The position numbers and the translations under genes were made by a program. Shown here piece after piece: positions 24,408 to 34,041 of a stretch of 64,000 nt of DNA; the stretch's first letter is position 1, and every line of letters begins with the position of its first letter. The DNA is from Enterococcus phoeniculicola ATCC BAA-412. GTDB lineage: Bacteria; Bacillota; Bacilli; Lactobacillales; Enterococcaceae. The notes below the pieces were generated by a model. The model was given only the letters and a program-made list of their open reading frames with translations. It ran no database searches and was not told the origin of the DNA. The DNA lies in assembly GCF_000407505.1 (NCBI RefSeq), contig NZ_ASWE01000003.1:682001-746000 (forward strand), read 5' to 3'.

Positions 24408-27400
24408 ATGAAAAATAAAAAAGTTGAAAAACTAGTATACAGCTTTATGACACTGATTGTATTCATGCAGTCATTTGTTCCAATTCTAGCAGTAGCTGAA
24501 ACAAAAGATGAAGGAACAGCACCAGTTATAATAAAGACTGCGGAGTTGTCAAAAAATGATGATGCGTCAGTAAATCTTAAATTAGCGGGGGAAATAACAA
24601 ATAATGGGGAGACTACGATTGAAGACTCGCTTTCAATTGTTGAAGGGACAAGCTTTGTAGCAAAAGATCCTCAGTCTTTGGGAGTTGGAGAGTCAACTTA
24701 TACTACCTCTTCAGATAAATTGACTTTTCATGTGAGTGCTAAAAGCAGTGGAACATTCTCAATTACTGCATCTATAGCAGCTGAAACATTGGGTCAGACA
24801 ATGACGATAAAACTAGATGACCAGACAATACCCGTAACGATTCCGTCTGAAGTGACAGAATCTAGTGTTTCTGAAAGTACCAATGAAACGCAAAGTACCG
24901 ACCAAACACAGAGTTCGACAGCAGAAGCAACAACAGAAAGCCAGACAGATAATACTGAAACATCGCAGTCAAGCGAGCAGACAGAGTCTTCAAGTCAAAA
25001 GACAAATGAAACCACTGATAAAATAAAAGAACAGCAGCCAAAAGCTGCAACGGGCACAGATATCCGCACGTATTTTCCAAATGGTCAAGGAACGATTATT
25101 GATAGTGCAGATGTGACTTACTATGATAAAAATGGCAATCAACTGCAGCAGCCTGTACCGGCGGATGCTGAAGTCCGCGTTCACTATGACTGGTCTATCC
25201 CAGAAGAAGTTCGTCAACAAATTCAGCCGGGGGATCAATTCACCTTTATGTTACCAACAGGTGTAAAACCCATAGCGGGTCAAACAGGCGAGTTAAAGGA
25301 TGCTAATGGTGAAGTGTATGGAACCTACGAGATGGACGTAAATGGTCAAGTAGTGATGACATTTAATGATAATGTGACAAAGGAAACAGATATAAAAGGA
25401 ACGTTTGATTTTAGTACAAAATTTGATGAAGTTCATATTGATGGACCTGGAGATCATCAAATCACGTTTCCAACAGAGGATAAGATTCCACCAGTTGAAG
25501 TAACGGTTAAGCCTGCTACCGATACTTCGATTGCCAAAAGTGGTCATTTTGACAGAACGCCAAACCCAACAGAAGTCACATGGGCAGTTGATTTTAACCA
25601 GGCAATGAATGAATTAGAAAATCCAACAATTACAGAAAAATGGCCTGCAGGTTTAAGCTATCAATCAGTAAAAGTTTATAAACTTGAGATGAACCTAGAT
25701 GGAACGATTGAAAAAGTTGGGCAAGAATTATCGCCAAGTGACTATACAGTTGACGCAAACGGGAACGTTACGATTAAAGGAAAAACCTCAGATGCTTATC
25801 GTGTAGAATATGTAACGAGTATTGATGAGGATGCAATTCCAGATCAGGGAGGAAAAGTAACGTTTGTTAATACAGCTACGTTGACAGATGATACAAATCC
25901 AGATGGTTTGGATGCAAAAGCAAGTGTTACCAATACTTTTGGGAAAATGGTTGAAAAAAATCAAGTGGGGTATGACCCAGATAAACAAGAATTCTCATGG
26001 GAAATTAACTATAACTATGGGGAAAAAACAATCGCTCAAAAAGATGCAGTCATTACAGACACTATGAGTAGTAATATGACGTTATCTGGAGACCCTGTCA
26101 TTTATCCTGTCACTTATGGTCCTAAAGGAGAAGAAATCAAAGGAAGTACACCATTAGTAGAAGGAACGGATTACAAATTAGTTAAAAATCCTAATGGAGA
26201 TGGCTTTGTTATTGAATTTTTACAAGACGTTACGAGTGCCTATAAAATCGAATACAAATCAAAGGTTGAAGGGATTATTACTGATCCTACAGCAATTGAT
26301 AATAAAGTAGAAGTGGGCACTGGAGAAACAGGAAACGGTTCAGGAACGGCAGAACAACAAAATGTCATTAAATATTTAGATAAAAACAGTATTGACTATC
26401 AAAATAAGACGATTGATTGGATTATTCAAGTAAACAGAAACCATTATGATATGTATGACTTGGTATTAACCGACACCTTTTCACCTGTTCCGGGTTTAGA
26501 GCTAGTAAAAACACCTGATTTATCAGGCTATGAATTAACGGTAACCAGCTCTTCAGGGAAAACGTTGCAACAAGGAGTCGATTACAGTATTGTACCTACT
26601 CTAAATAGTCAAAATCAGCAGACTGGTTATGAGTTGAAGTTTTTAGGGAGTTACAATCCAACCAATGAAGCCTTTACAATAAAATATACGACGAGCTTTA
26701 ATTCAGTATTAATTGATCCAAATGATCCCTCACTCGATCATTTTACAAATGATATCAGTGCAGACTGGTTATCAGCTAATGAAGATAAACATCACTCTGA
26801 AGATAAAGGCGAGTTTAAACCAGATTCATCTTTTTCACTAAATGCTCAAAAAAGTGGTGCTTACAATGCACAGACAAAAATTATTACATGGTCGATTGCA
26901 GTAAATTTAAGTGGAAATATATTAAATAATGCGTTTTTAACGGATAAAATTTTAGATAATCAAAAATATGTTGCAGGTTCTTTAAATGTTTATGAAGCCC
27001 ATACGAATTCGAATGGAACAGTAGTAAAAGATGACAATACACCTGATAATCATTTAATGAAATCAGTTACTGAACCTACAGCAGCAAATGGGCATACGTT
27101 TGATATTCGGTTTCCTGATCAAAGTCAGCACACCTATATTGTTGAATTTGAAACATCTTTAGTTGGACAGGTGATTGATGAATCAAAGGAATACGATAAC
27201 CATGCAACGTATTCAAATGATGGACGAGATAGAGATGTTCTAGGAAAAGTTACTGTCAATAATGGGGGCGCTCATGTACAAAAATCAGGAGAACAAGATA
27301 AGAACCATCCTGATTATGTCAACTGGCATGTTACTATCAATCCTGCTCAGTCAGTATTAAAAAATGTAGTGGTTACCGATAAGCCATCGAATAATCAGAT

Positions 27401-30400
27401 TGTAGACGAACAATCGATTCAACTTTATGAAACAACGGTTGCTGTGGATGGAACGATTACTCCGGATAAATCCAAACCTTTAATACAGGGAGTAGACTAT
27501 TCCTTGAGTATGACAACTGATAATGTCACAGGAGATCAAGTCATTGAAGTGAGATTCCTCCATGAAATTTCAACCGCATATTATATGGAGTACCGTGCAT
27601 TAATTAATTCATCTTCGACTGGAAGCAAGGATAAATTAACTAACGAAGCGACGGTTACCGGTGATGGAGAAAAAACGGTCACAGATAATAGTGGAAAAGA
27701 TATCACTGTAGAAGTGGATCATAGTGGTGGAACTGCTTCAGGGAAAAAGGGCAGTATTACCCTTCAAAAGACAAATGAAGATCAATCAGTTTTCTTAGCA
27801 GGGGCTCACTTCCAGTTGTGGGATACAACAAAATCACAAATTCTTCGCGAGGGAGATGTGGACGTTACAGGGAAAATTACATTCGGAAATCTGCAGCTAG
27901 GCGAATATTTACTTGTTGAAACAACTGCTCCAGCAGGATACACGATTCCAGATGACTTAGTTCGTGGACGACGAATTTCGATAACAGCAGGTACCTCATC
28001 AGAAACAGCAAAACCGACAGCGATCGTCAATGAACCAAATAAAGTAATTTTAACGAAAACTGGTGAACAAGGGGAAAAATTAGCGAATGCGGAATTTCGA
28101 CTAGAAAAACAACAAGGACTACTATGGATTGATGTGACTCCCGGTCCTTTAGTCACGAATGCACAAGGGGTACTGGAAATTGACAGTTTGCCTTTAGGAC
28201 ATTATCGCCTAACCGAAATCAAAGCACCCGCAGGCTACCTTGTGAATACGACTCCTATTGAATTTACGGTGGCAAAAACAGATCAAAATCAAATTCCAAC
28301 AGTTGAGCTTTCTATGATTGATTATCAGGGTTCAGCTGTGTTGACAAAATTTACAAGCGATGAGTATACGCTAGCAGGTGCGACATTTAAAGTGATAGAT
28401 GCTAAGGGAAATACAATCAAGGATAATTTAGTGTCTGATGCAAACGGAAAGGTTTATGTAGATGGACTTGCGCCGGGAGATTATTTCTTTGTGGAAACCA
28501 AAGCACCCGCAGGATATGTTTTAAATACAAAAAAATATCCATTTACAATTACCAATCAAGCAGCAGCTAAACCAGCAGAGGTTAATGCAGGACAAGCATT
28601 TAATTACAAAGGCTCAGCGGAGTTAATCAAAGAAGATGAGTCAGGAAAAGTGTTAGCAGGTGCGATCTTTAAAGTGGTAGATGCTAAGGGAAATACAATC
28701 AAGGATAATTTAGCTTCTGATGTAAATGGGAAAATTTCCATAGATGAGTTAGCCCCAGGGGATTATTCATTTGTAGAAACCAAAGCGCCAACTGGCTATA
28801 TACTGAATACGAAAAAAATTGATTTTACTATTTCTGCTGCAAGTGATGGAAAACCAGAAGTAGTAAAAGCGGGGACTATCACCAATTATCAAGGATCAAT
28901 TACCCTTCATAAAGTGAATACAGCAGATGAATTCTTAGAAGGTGCTGAGTTTACTCTTTATGATGATCAAATGAAGGAGCTAGATAAAGTGACTTCTGGA
29001 AAAGACGGCTTAATTCAATTTGACCATCTTGCCCCAGGAACCTATTATTTGGTAGAAACTAAAGCACCAAAATTGGCAGATGGCACAGATTATGTAATCA
29101 ATCCCTATCCCGTAAAAGTTACGATTCCTGATAAAACGGACAATCAACCAGTGATAGTAGACAAAGGAGAATTCCAAAACTTCAAAGGAAAAGCAGAAAT
29201 TCAGAAAACTGGGAAACATGGCTCAATTGCAGGAGCTGAATTTGCCCTCTATGTTATTGAAAATGGACAAGAGAAATTTGAAAAAACGATTGTAGTTCCT
29301 GCAACGGGAATCTTACCCATTGATAATTTGGGCGCTGGACAATATAAGCTAGTGGAAACAAAAGCAGCACCTGGCTACATTATTAATAACCAGCCAATTT
29401 ATTTTGTAGTGGATCCAAGTATTGAAGGAACAGTCGATCACTTTGACTTTGAAAACTATGAATCAGAAATAATTGGTCAAAAAATAGATGGGGACAAGCT
29501 AACTTCAGAAGGCTTAACAGGCGCTGAATTCCAAATCTATGAGCAAAATCCAGATGGTTCAAAAGGAAATGGTCCTATTTCTGTGAGAGATGCTACAGGA
29601 CAACAAACCGATACGATTACGACAGATAGTAAAGGTGAACTTTATGCTGCGGGTCTGTCTATCGGAAACTATCTATTAGTGGAGACCAAAGCACCAGCAG
29701 GTTACGTACTTGATACCACTGAGCATGCATTTGAAATTAAAGAACAAGCAGGAAAACCGGATGCCGTTGATTTGGGCAGTATTGCGAACTATCGTGGAAA
29801 GATTGATATTACAAAAACAAATGAAAGTCAAACGCTTCTAGAAGGCGGTACATTTGTCTTAGCAACTGATAAAGCAGGAAAGCAACCTGTCACAGTCATT
29901 GGAATGGACGGAAAAGAAACAACAGAGTTACATGCAATCAAAGGTCATATTCAAGCACAGGGACTTGCACCGGGAACGTATTACTTGGTGGAAACGAAAG
30001 CTCCGGATGGTTATATTGTGAATACAGAACCGATTGAAGTAGTCATTTCCGAAAAAGCACAGGGACTTGAAGGACTGGAAGTTGAAGGGAATTTAGTCAA
30101 TTATCAAGGTTCTGTTCTTTTGACAAAAGAAAATGAACAGGGCGTTGGATTACAGAATGCTGAGTTCAAGATTATTGATGCAAATGGGAAAACCGTTCAA
30201 ACAGGAATAACCTCTGATACAAATGGGGGAGTAAAAGCAGAGGGACTTGCGCCTGGAAATTATCAATTTATCGAAACGAAGGCGCCAAATGGGTATCTAT
30301 TGAATACAGCGCCTATCGATTTTACGATTAATGACCAGGCAGAAGGAAAACCTGAAACAGTAACTATCAAAGATTCCTTCATTAATTACAAAGGTTCAGT

Positions 30401-31409
30401 TCTTATGACAAAAGTTGATGAGACAGATAAAGTGTTGGCAGGAGCTGAATTTAACATTGTCGATACAACAGGAAAAACCGTTCAAACAGGAATAACCTCT
30501 GATACGAATGGGGAAGTAAAAGCGGAGGGACTTGCACCTGGCGATTATCAATTTATCGAGACAAAAGCGCCAAGTGGGTATCTATTGAATACAACACCAA
30601 CGGACTTTACAATTAAGGATCAGGCAAAAGGGAAACCCGAAGTGGTGACTATTGATAAACATTTTATCAATTATAAAGGCTCAGTCATTATGACAAAAGT
30701 AGATGAGAAGGATAAGGCTCTAGCAGGGGCTGAATTTAAACTTGTAGACAGCAAAGGGAAAACCGTTCAAGACAAACTGATTTCAGATGCAAATGGGGTT
30801 ATCAAAGCACAAGGAATCGCACCGGGAAGCTATCAGTTAATTGAAACCAAAGCGCCGGATACGTATATTTTGAATACGAAGGCAATCGACTTTGTTATTA
30901 AGGATAACGATGCGGGAAAACCTGAAGTGGTGAATATCTCAGAACACTTTATTAATTACCGAGGCATCGCTGAGCTAACGAAAGTAAATGAACAAAATGA
31001 ACCATTACAAGGGGCTGAATTCAAGGTAGTGGATCGTGATGGAAAAACAGTGAAATCAAACCTCATTTCTGACAAAAAAGGAAAAGTCTCGGTAAAAAAT
31101 CTAGCCCCAGGAACGTATCAATTCGTTGAAGTTAAAGCGCCAACTGGCTATAAGATTAGCGAAAAGACGGTCACCTTTACGATTGATAAAACTGCTGAAA
31201 ATGAACCGGCTATTCAAAATGGCGGAGATTTCTTGAACAAGAAGATATCAAAACCTGTTGCACCAAAGCCAACAACGCCAAAACCAATGAATAAGTCAAA
31301 AAATCATTTGCCTCAAACGAATGATCAACGAAATACTTCATTTGTAATTATAGGCATCGTGGTATTAGCAGCAGTCGGAATTGGCTATTTTTGGAGAAAG
31401 AAAAAATAA
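24408..31409 (+). CDS. Giant LPXTG-type MSCRAMM adhesin with 12 SpaA/CnaB repeats
   Basis: 2333 residues. A signal peptide (about 1-31, VYSFMTLIVFMQSFVPILAV) is followed by a S/T/E/Q-rich linker (about 150-214) and an SdrG/collagen-binding-like adhesin domain (about 215-375). Five Cna-type domains follow (about 376-1100), each with a K-x-G...W start and a TDT/TDK end. Twelve prealbumin-like SpaA/CnaB repeats run from G1115 to about 2270. Each of these has a lysine in the first strand and a V/IETKAP-type glutamate, the residues that form internal isopeptide bonds in this family. The C terminus is LPQTN (2301-2305), a hydrophobic stretch and WRKKK, i.e. a sortase signal with Asn in place of Gly. 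AAAGGAGG precedes the ATG. Likely a host- or matrix-binding surface protein. Confidence 0.93.
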   Translation: MKNKKVEKLVYSFMTLIVFMQSFVPILAVAETKDEGTAPVIIKTAELSKNDDASVNLKLAGEITNNGETTIEDSLSIVEGTSFVAKDPQSLGVGESTYTTSSDKLTFHVSAKSSGTFSITASIAAETLGQTMTIKLDDQTIPVTIPSEVTESSVSESTNETQSTDQTQSSTAEATTESQTDNTETSQSSEQTESSSQKTNETTDKIKEQQPKAATGTDIRTYFPNGQGTIIDSADVTYYDKNGNQLQQPVPADAEVRVHYDWSIPEEVRQQIQPGDQFTFMLPTGVKPIAGQTGELKDANGEVYGTYEMDVNGQVVMTFNDNVTKETDIKGTFDFSTKFDEVHIDGPGDHQITFPTEDKIPPVEVTVKPATDTSIAKSGHFDRTPNPTEVTWAVDFNQAMNELENPTITEKWPAGLSYQSVKVYKLEMNLDGTIEKVGQELSPSDYTVDANGNVTIKGKTSDAYRVEYVTSIDEDAIPDQGGKVTFVNTATLTDDTNPDGLDAKASVTNTFGKMVEKNQVGYDPDKQEFSWEINYNYGEKTIAQKDAVITDTMSSNMTLSGDPVIYPVTYGPKGEEIKGSTPLVEGTDYKLVKNPNGDGFVIEFLQDVTSAYKIEYKSKVEGIITDPTAIDNKVEVGTGETGNGSGTAEQQNVIKYLDKNSIDYQNKTIDWIIQVNRNHYDMYDLVLTDTFSPVPGLELVKTPDLSGYELTVTSSSGKTLQQGVDYSIVPTLNSQNQQTGYELKFLGSYNPTNEAFTIKYTTSFNSVLIDPNDPSLDHFTNDISADWLSANEDKHHSEDKGEFKPDSSFSLNAQKSGAYNAQTKIITWSIAVNLSGNILNNAFLTDKILDNQKYVAGSLNVYEAHTNSNGTVVKDDNTPDNHLMKSVTEPTAANGHTFDIRFPDQSQHTYIVEFETSLVGQVIDESKEYDNHATYSNDGRDRDVLGKVTVNNGGAHVQKSGEQDKNHPDYVNWHVTINPAQSVLKNVVVTDKPSNNQIVDEQSIQLYETTVAVDGTITPDKSKPLIQGVDYSLSMTTDNVTGDQVIEVRFLHEISTAYYMEYRALINSSSTGSKDKLTNEATVTGDGEKTVTDNSGKDITVEVDHSGGTASGKKGSITLQKTNEDQSVFLAGAHFQLWDTTKSQILREGDVDVTGKITFGNLQLGEYLLVETTAPAGYTIPDDLVRGRRISITAGTSSETAKPTAIVNEPNKVILTKTGEQGEKLANAEFRLEKQQGLLWIDVTPGPLVTNAQGVLEIDSLPLGHYRLTEIKAPAGYLVNTTPIEFTVAKTDQNQIPTVELSMIDYQGSAVLTKFTSDEYTLAGATFKVIDAKGNTIKDNLVSDANGKVYVDGLAPGDYFFVETKAPAGYVLNTKKYPFTITNQAAAKPAEVNAGQAFNYKGSAELIKEDESGKVLAGAIFKVVDAKGNTIKDNLASDVNGKISIDELAPGDYSFVETKAPTGYILNTKKIDFTISAASDGKPEVVKAGTITNYQGSITLHKVNTADEFLEGAEFTLYDDQMKELDKVTSGKDGLIQFDHLAPGTYYLVETKAPKLADGTDYVINPYPVKVTIPDKTDNQPVIVDKGEFQNFKGKAEIQKTGKHGSIAGAEFALYVIENGQEKFEKTIVVPATGILPIDNLGAGQYKLVETKAAPGYIINNQPIYFVVDPSIEGTVDHFDFENYESEIIGQKIDGDKLTSEGLTGAEFQIYEQNPDGSKGNGPISVRDATGQQTDTITTDSKGELYAAGLSIGNYLLVETKAPAGYVLDTTEHAFEIKEQAGKPDAVDLGSIANYRGKIDITKTNESQTLLEGGTFVLATDKAGKQPVTVIGMDGKETTELHAIKGHIQAQGLAPGTYYLVETKAPDGYIVNTEPIEVVISEKAQGLEGLEVEGNLVNYQGSVLLTKENEQGVGLQNAEFKIIDANGKTVQTGITSDTNGGVKAEGLAPGNYQFIETKAPNGYLLNTAPIDFTINDQAEGKPETVTIKDSFINYKGSVLMTKVDETDKVLAGAEFNIVDTTGKTVQTGITSDTNGEVKAEGLAPGDYQFIETKAPSGYLLNTTPTDFTIKDQAKGKPEVVTIDKHFINYKGSVIMTKVDEKDKALAGAEFKLVDSKGKTVQDKLISDANGVIKAQGIAPGSYQLIETKAPDTYILNTKAIDFVIKDNDAGKPEVVNISEHFINYRGIAELTKVNEQNEPLQGAEFKVVDRDGKTVKSNLISDKKGKVSVKNLAPGTYQFVEVKAPTGYKISEKTVTFTIDKTAENEPAIQNGGDFLNKKISKPVAPKPTTPKPMNKSKNHLPQTNDQRNTSFVIIGIVVLAAVGIGYFWRKKK
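27750..31230 (+). repeat. Twelve tandem SpaA/CnaB coding repeats
   Basis: Units of about 90-110 codons, each opening with GS/GK + 3-5 residues + K and closing with an F..Y or N[YF] stretch. Units 3 and 4 (around 28320-28890) and units 9 and 10 (around 30100-30670) are nearly identical over parts of their DNA: GKTVQTGITSDTNG is encoded by almost the same bases twice. These are the likeliest sites for gain or loss of units by recombination. Confidence 0.85.
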
Positions 31410-31431
31410 AGTAATCTAGTGATAGCATTGA

Positions 31432-31545
31432 AGAAGTTCGGGACAGAAGTATGAATTAATGTGTTGCTTTTGTTCTCGCCAGTTACTAAGATTTTACGAG
31501 GGTGAGATATAACTTAGATAGTTATGTCTCACCCTCACTCTTTTT
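31432..31545 (+). repeat. Intergenic repeat copy R2 with strong terminator
   Basis: Starts GGGACAGAAGT..., continues with the shared GTTACTAAGATTTTACGAGGG tail, shown in part. GAGGGTGAGATATAACT (31498-31514) pairs at 16 of 17 positions with AGTTATGTCTCACCCTC (31520-31536), then T residues to 31545. Terminator of the adhesin gene. Confidence 0.85.
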
Positions 31546-31927
31546 GACTAATGCAGGGAGCAATGTATGTTGTTAAATCCTAGGTGTATGAAAAAGGAAT
31601 AGAATTTGAGCAACGTCACATTTTCATCAATAAAACTTTTTTATATGTATAGTTTGCTGGAAAAGTTTGAGATAGCGATGAATTTTTTTGAAAGTTTACG
31701 AATGGTTATTCATTTAGTCGAATAGATAGAAAGCAAAAGGGAAAATCCCTCGCAAATAGTAGTATATTTTGCAAAATAAAGAGGAACAACTTATGATAAG
31801 AGTAGAAATTTTCTTTTTCTCATCGAGTTACCATGTTTCAAACGAAGAAATCGTGGTATAATTTGGAGTGGTTTTTGAGTTTTTATGCAAAAAGCAATTA
31901 TTTTTGGATATAGCAGGAGGTAAATGA
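31546..31927. other. Leader region of the YfcC-type gene
   Basis: No gene is visible. TGGTATAAT at 31854-31862 is a good extended -10 promoter element about 65 bases before the start codon. Confidence 0.5.
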
Positions 31928-33667
31928 ATGGAAGAAAAAGTGGGAAATATGAAGCCGAAAAAGGATTTCACAAAAATGCGAACACCGCATACATATGTTA
32001 TTATTTTTGGGGTAGTGATAGCCGCATGGATTTTAACGTTTTTAGTACCGGCAGGTAAATTTAGTACACAAGAAATTGAGTATAAGGATGCCAATGGAGA
32101 AACAAGTACGAGAACTGTTTTACGTCAAGACTCGTTTCGTTATGACTATCCATTAGATAAATCATTTGTCTTTGATCAGCTAGAAGAGCTTGCTCAAAAT
32201 CCAAGTGAGATGGAAAAGTTAGATGTTCCAGAAGAGGGACTAGCGGCTGTTTTGTCGGAGGGAGAAAAAAATCTTACACAAGAAAAGTTGGATGAGCTTT
32301 CTTTAACCGATGATGTTTTATATGATGAATATGGAAATAAGATGTATGACACCTCTAAAAAGCTTCATAAAACAGCCAAAATTTGGGGAACTGATGATTT
32401 TAATGGGTTTGGGTTTCTGAATTTTGTTTTTGAAGGGCTTGTGTCTGGCGATAAATATGGCTCGGCGGTAGGGATTGCAGCTCTTATTCTAGTGGTTGGT
32501 GGTTCCTTTGGGATTATTATGAAAACAGGCGCTATTGATGCTGGAATTTTTGCATTTATTAGTCGAACAAAAGGGTTGGAACGCTTAGCACTACCATTAC
32601 TTTTCTTTGCCTTTTCATTCGGCGGAGCAACTTTTGGAATGGCAGAAGAAGTGATTCCATTTTCTATGGTGATGGTTCCTTTTGTTATTGCATTGGGCTA
32701 TGATTCGATTGTCGCCGTCACCGTCACCTATGTGGCTTCTCAGATAGGAAATGCAACTTCCTGGATGAGTCCATTTAGTGTGGCTGTTGCACAAGGGATT
32801 GCTGGAATTCCCGTCTTATCTGGCGCGACATTCCGCTTAATTATGTGGGTTGTTGTTACAGGACTATCTGCAGCATATATGATGTTTTATGCAGAAAAAG
32901 TTAGAAAAAATCCAGAAGCGTCACTAACACACAAGACCGATCAATATTTCAGAGATCACATTAAGAAGACGGCAGATGAAAAAGTAGCATTTACACTTGG
33001 ACATAAATTGATTTTAGTCGAAATGTTAGTAGTTTTAATTTGGATTGTTTGGGGAGTTACACAAAAAGGCTATTATATTCCGGAAATTGCTTCTCAATTC
33101 TTTGTTATGGGGCTTGCTGCAGGAATCATTGCAGTGATATTCAAACTAAATGATATGAGAATCAATGATATTGCTTCTTCATTTCAATCTGGTGCAGCTG
33201 ACTTAGCTGGAACGGCGATTGTTGTGGGGATGGCTAAAGGAATCCTATTAGTTCTTGGAGGCTCAGATGCCAATGTACCTTCTGCACTGAATACTATCTT
33301 GCATAGTATTGGTAGTCTATTGACAGGTGTACCTGCGATGGTTGGTGCATGGGTGATGTATATCTTCCAAAGTTTATTCAATCTAGTTGTTACATCAAAC
33401 TCTGGTCAAGCAGCTTTAACGATGCCGATTATGGCTCCATTGTCTGATTTAATTGGTGTTCCTAGACAGGTAGCTGTTTTAGCTTATCAATTAGGAGCAG
33501 GCTTTGTTGATGCATTTACTCCTGTTTCTGCTAGTTTGATTGGGGTACTGGGTGTTGCACGTATTGAATGGATTAAATGGGCAAAATTCCAAATTAAGAT
33601 GCAAGCTTTTCTATTTGCATTAGGAACAATCTTTATTATGATTGCAATTGCTATCGGATTACAGTAA
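31928..33667 (+). CDS. YfcC-type (C4-dicarboxylate/amino-acid antiporter-like) membrane carrier
   Basis: 579 residues with about 12 membrane segments. The N-terminal TPHTYVIIFGVVIAAWILTFLVPAGKF (shown in part), VVGGSFGIIMKTGAIDAGI, GATFGMAEEVIPFS, TSNSGQAALTMPIMAPLSDL and QLGAGFVDAFTPVSASL are characteristic of the YfcC/DcuC-like family (PF03606). It has an unusually long acidic insert (about residues 47-140) between the first and second membrane segments. AGGAGG lies eight bases before the ATG. The substrate is unknown; related carriers exchange basic amino acids or dicarboxylates. A terminator follows. Confidence 0.85.
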   Translation: MEEKVGNMKPKKDFTKMRTPHTYVIIFGVVIAAWILTFLVPAGKFSTQEIEYKDANGETSTRTVLRQDSFRYDYPLDKSFVFDQLEELAQNPSEMEKLDVPEEGLAAVLSEGEKNLTQEKLDELSLTDDVLYDEYGNKMYDTSKKLHKTAKIWGTDDFNGFGFLNFVFEGLVSGDKYGSAVGIAALILVVGGSFGIIMKTGAIDAGIFAFISRTKGLERLALPLLFFAFSFGGATFGMAEEVIPFSMVMVPFVIALGYDSIVAVTVTYVASQIGNATSWMSPFSVAVAQGIAGIPVLSGATFRLIMWVVVTGLSAAYMMFYAEKVRKNPEASLTHKTDQYFRDHIKKTADEKVAFTLGHKLILVEMLVVLIWIVWGVTQKGYYIPEIASQFFVMGLAAGIIAVIFKLNDMRINDIASSFQSGAADLAGTAIVVGMAKGILLVLGGSDANVPSALNTILHSIGSLLTGVPAMVGAWVMYIFQSLFNLVVTSNSGQAALTMPIMAPLSDLIGVPRQVAVLAYQLGAGFVDAFTPVSASLIGVLGVARIEWIKWAKFQIKMQAFLFALGTIFIMIAIAIGLQ

Positions 33668-33677
33668 TTAAATAGAG

Positions 33678-33729
33678 CCTTATCCATAAAACAAGAGACT
33701 GTTTCTTATGTTTAATGGGTAAGGTTTTT
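33678..33729 (+). terminator. Terminator after the YfcC-type gene
   Basis: CCTTATCCAT and ATGGGTAAGG pair at nine of ten positions across a 27-base loop, followed by five T residues. Confidence 0.7.
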
Positions 33730-33787
33730 GAGTCCCTAGAAAAAAGGCAGACAAAGGTATTTTTATTGGTTATTTAAGAGTGGATGA

Positions 33788-33817
33788 TTCGCTTTATCAT
33801 AATTATGATAAAGCGAA
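33788..33817. promoter_or_regulatory. Perfect 30-bp palindrome
   Basis: The half-site TTCGCTTTATCATAA is repeated exactly inverted with no spacer. It lies 225 bases upstream of the Mga-type gene and 120 bases after the YfcC-type gene. No T-tract follows, so an operator (or a cruciform) is more likely than a terminator. Confidence 0.6.
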
Positions 33818-34041
33818 ACGTTCGCAGTTATTTCTGTAAAGTGAAAAAACATGAATTTATCTGACTGTGTGGCAAGATGACTATGGGAATATTTCAAGAA
33901 ATGGAAATTGGATGAATATAAGGAGAAAATCGCTGTTTTATAGCATGAAAAAATAGTGGAAAAGAACATTTTTGTTTTACTTATTTTTTATATAGTGGTT
34001 TAATCTAAATAGCTAAATTGGCTTAGAAGGAGGGATGCTTT

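Noticed and set aside
27750-31230. Regular ~280-bp repeats considered as a CRISPR or tandem DNA array
   Set aside because: The periodicity is that of protein domains (SpaA/CnaB) in one continuous coding frame; there are no short repeats with spacers.
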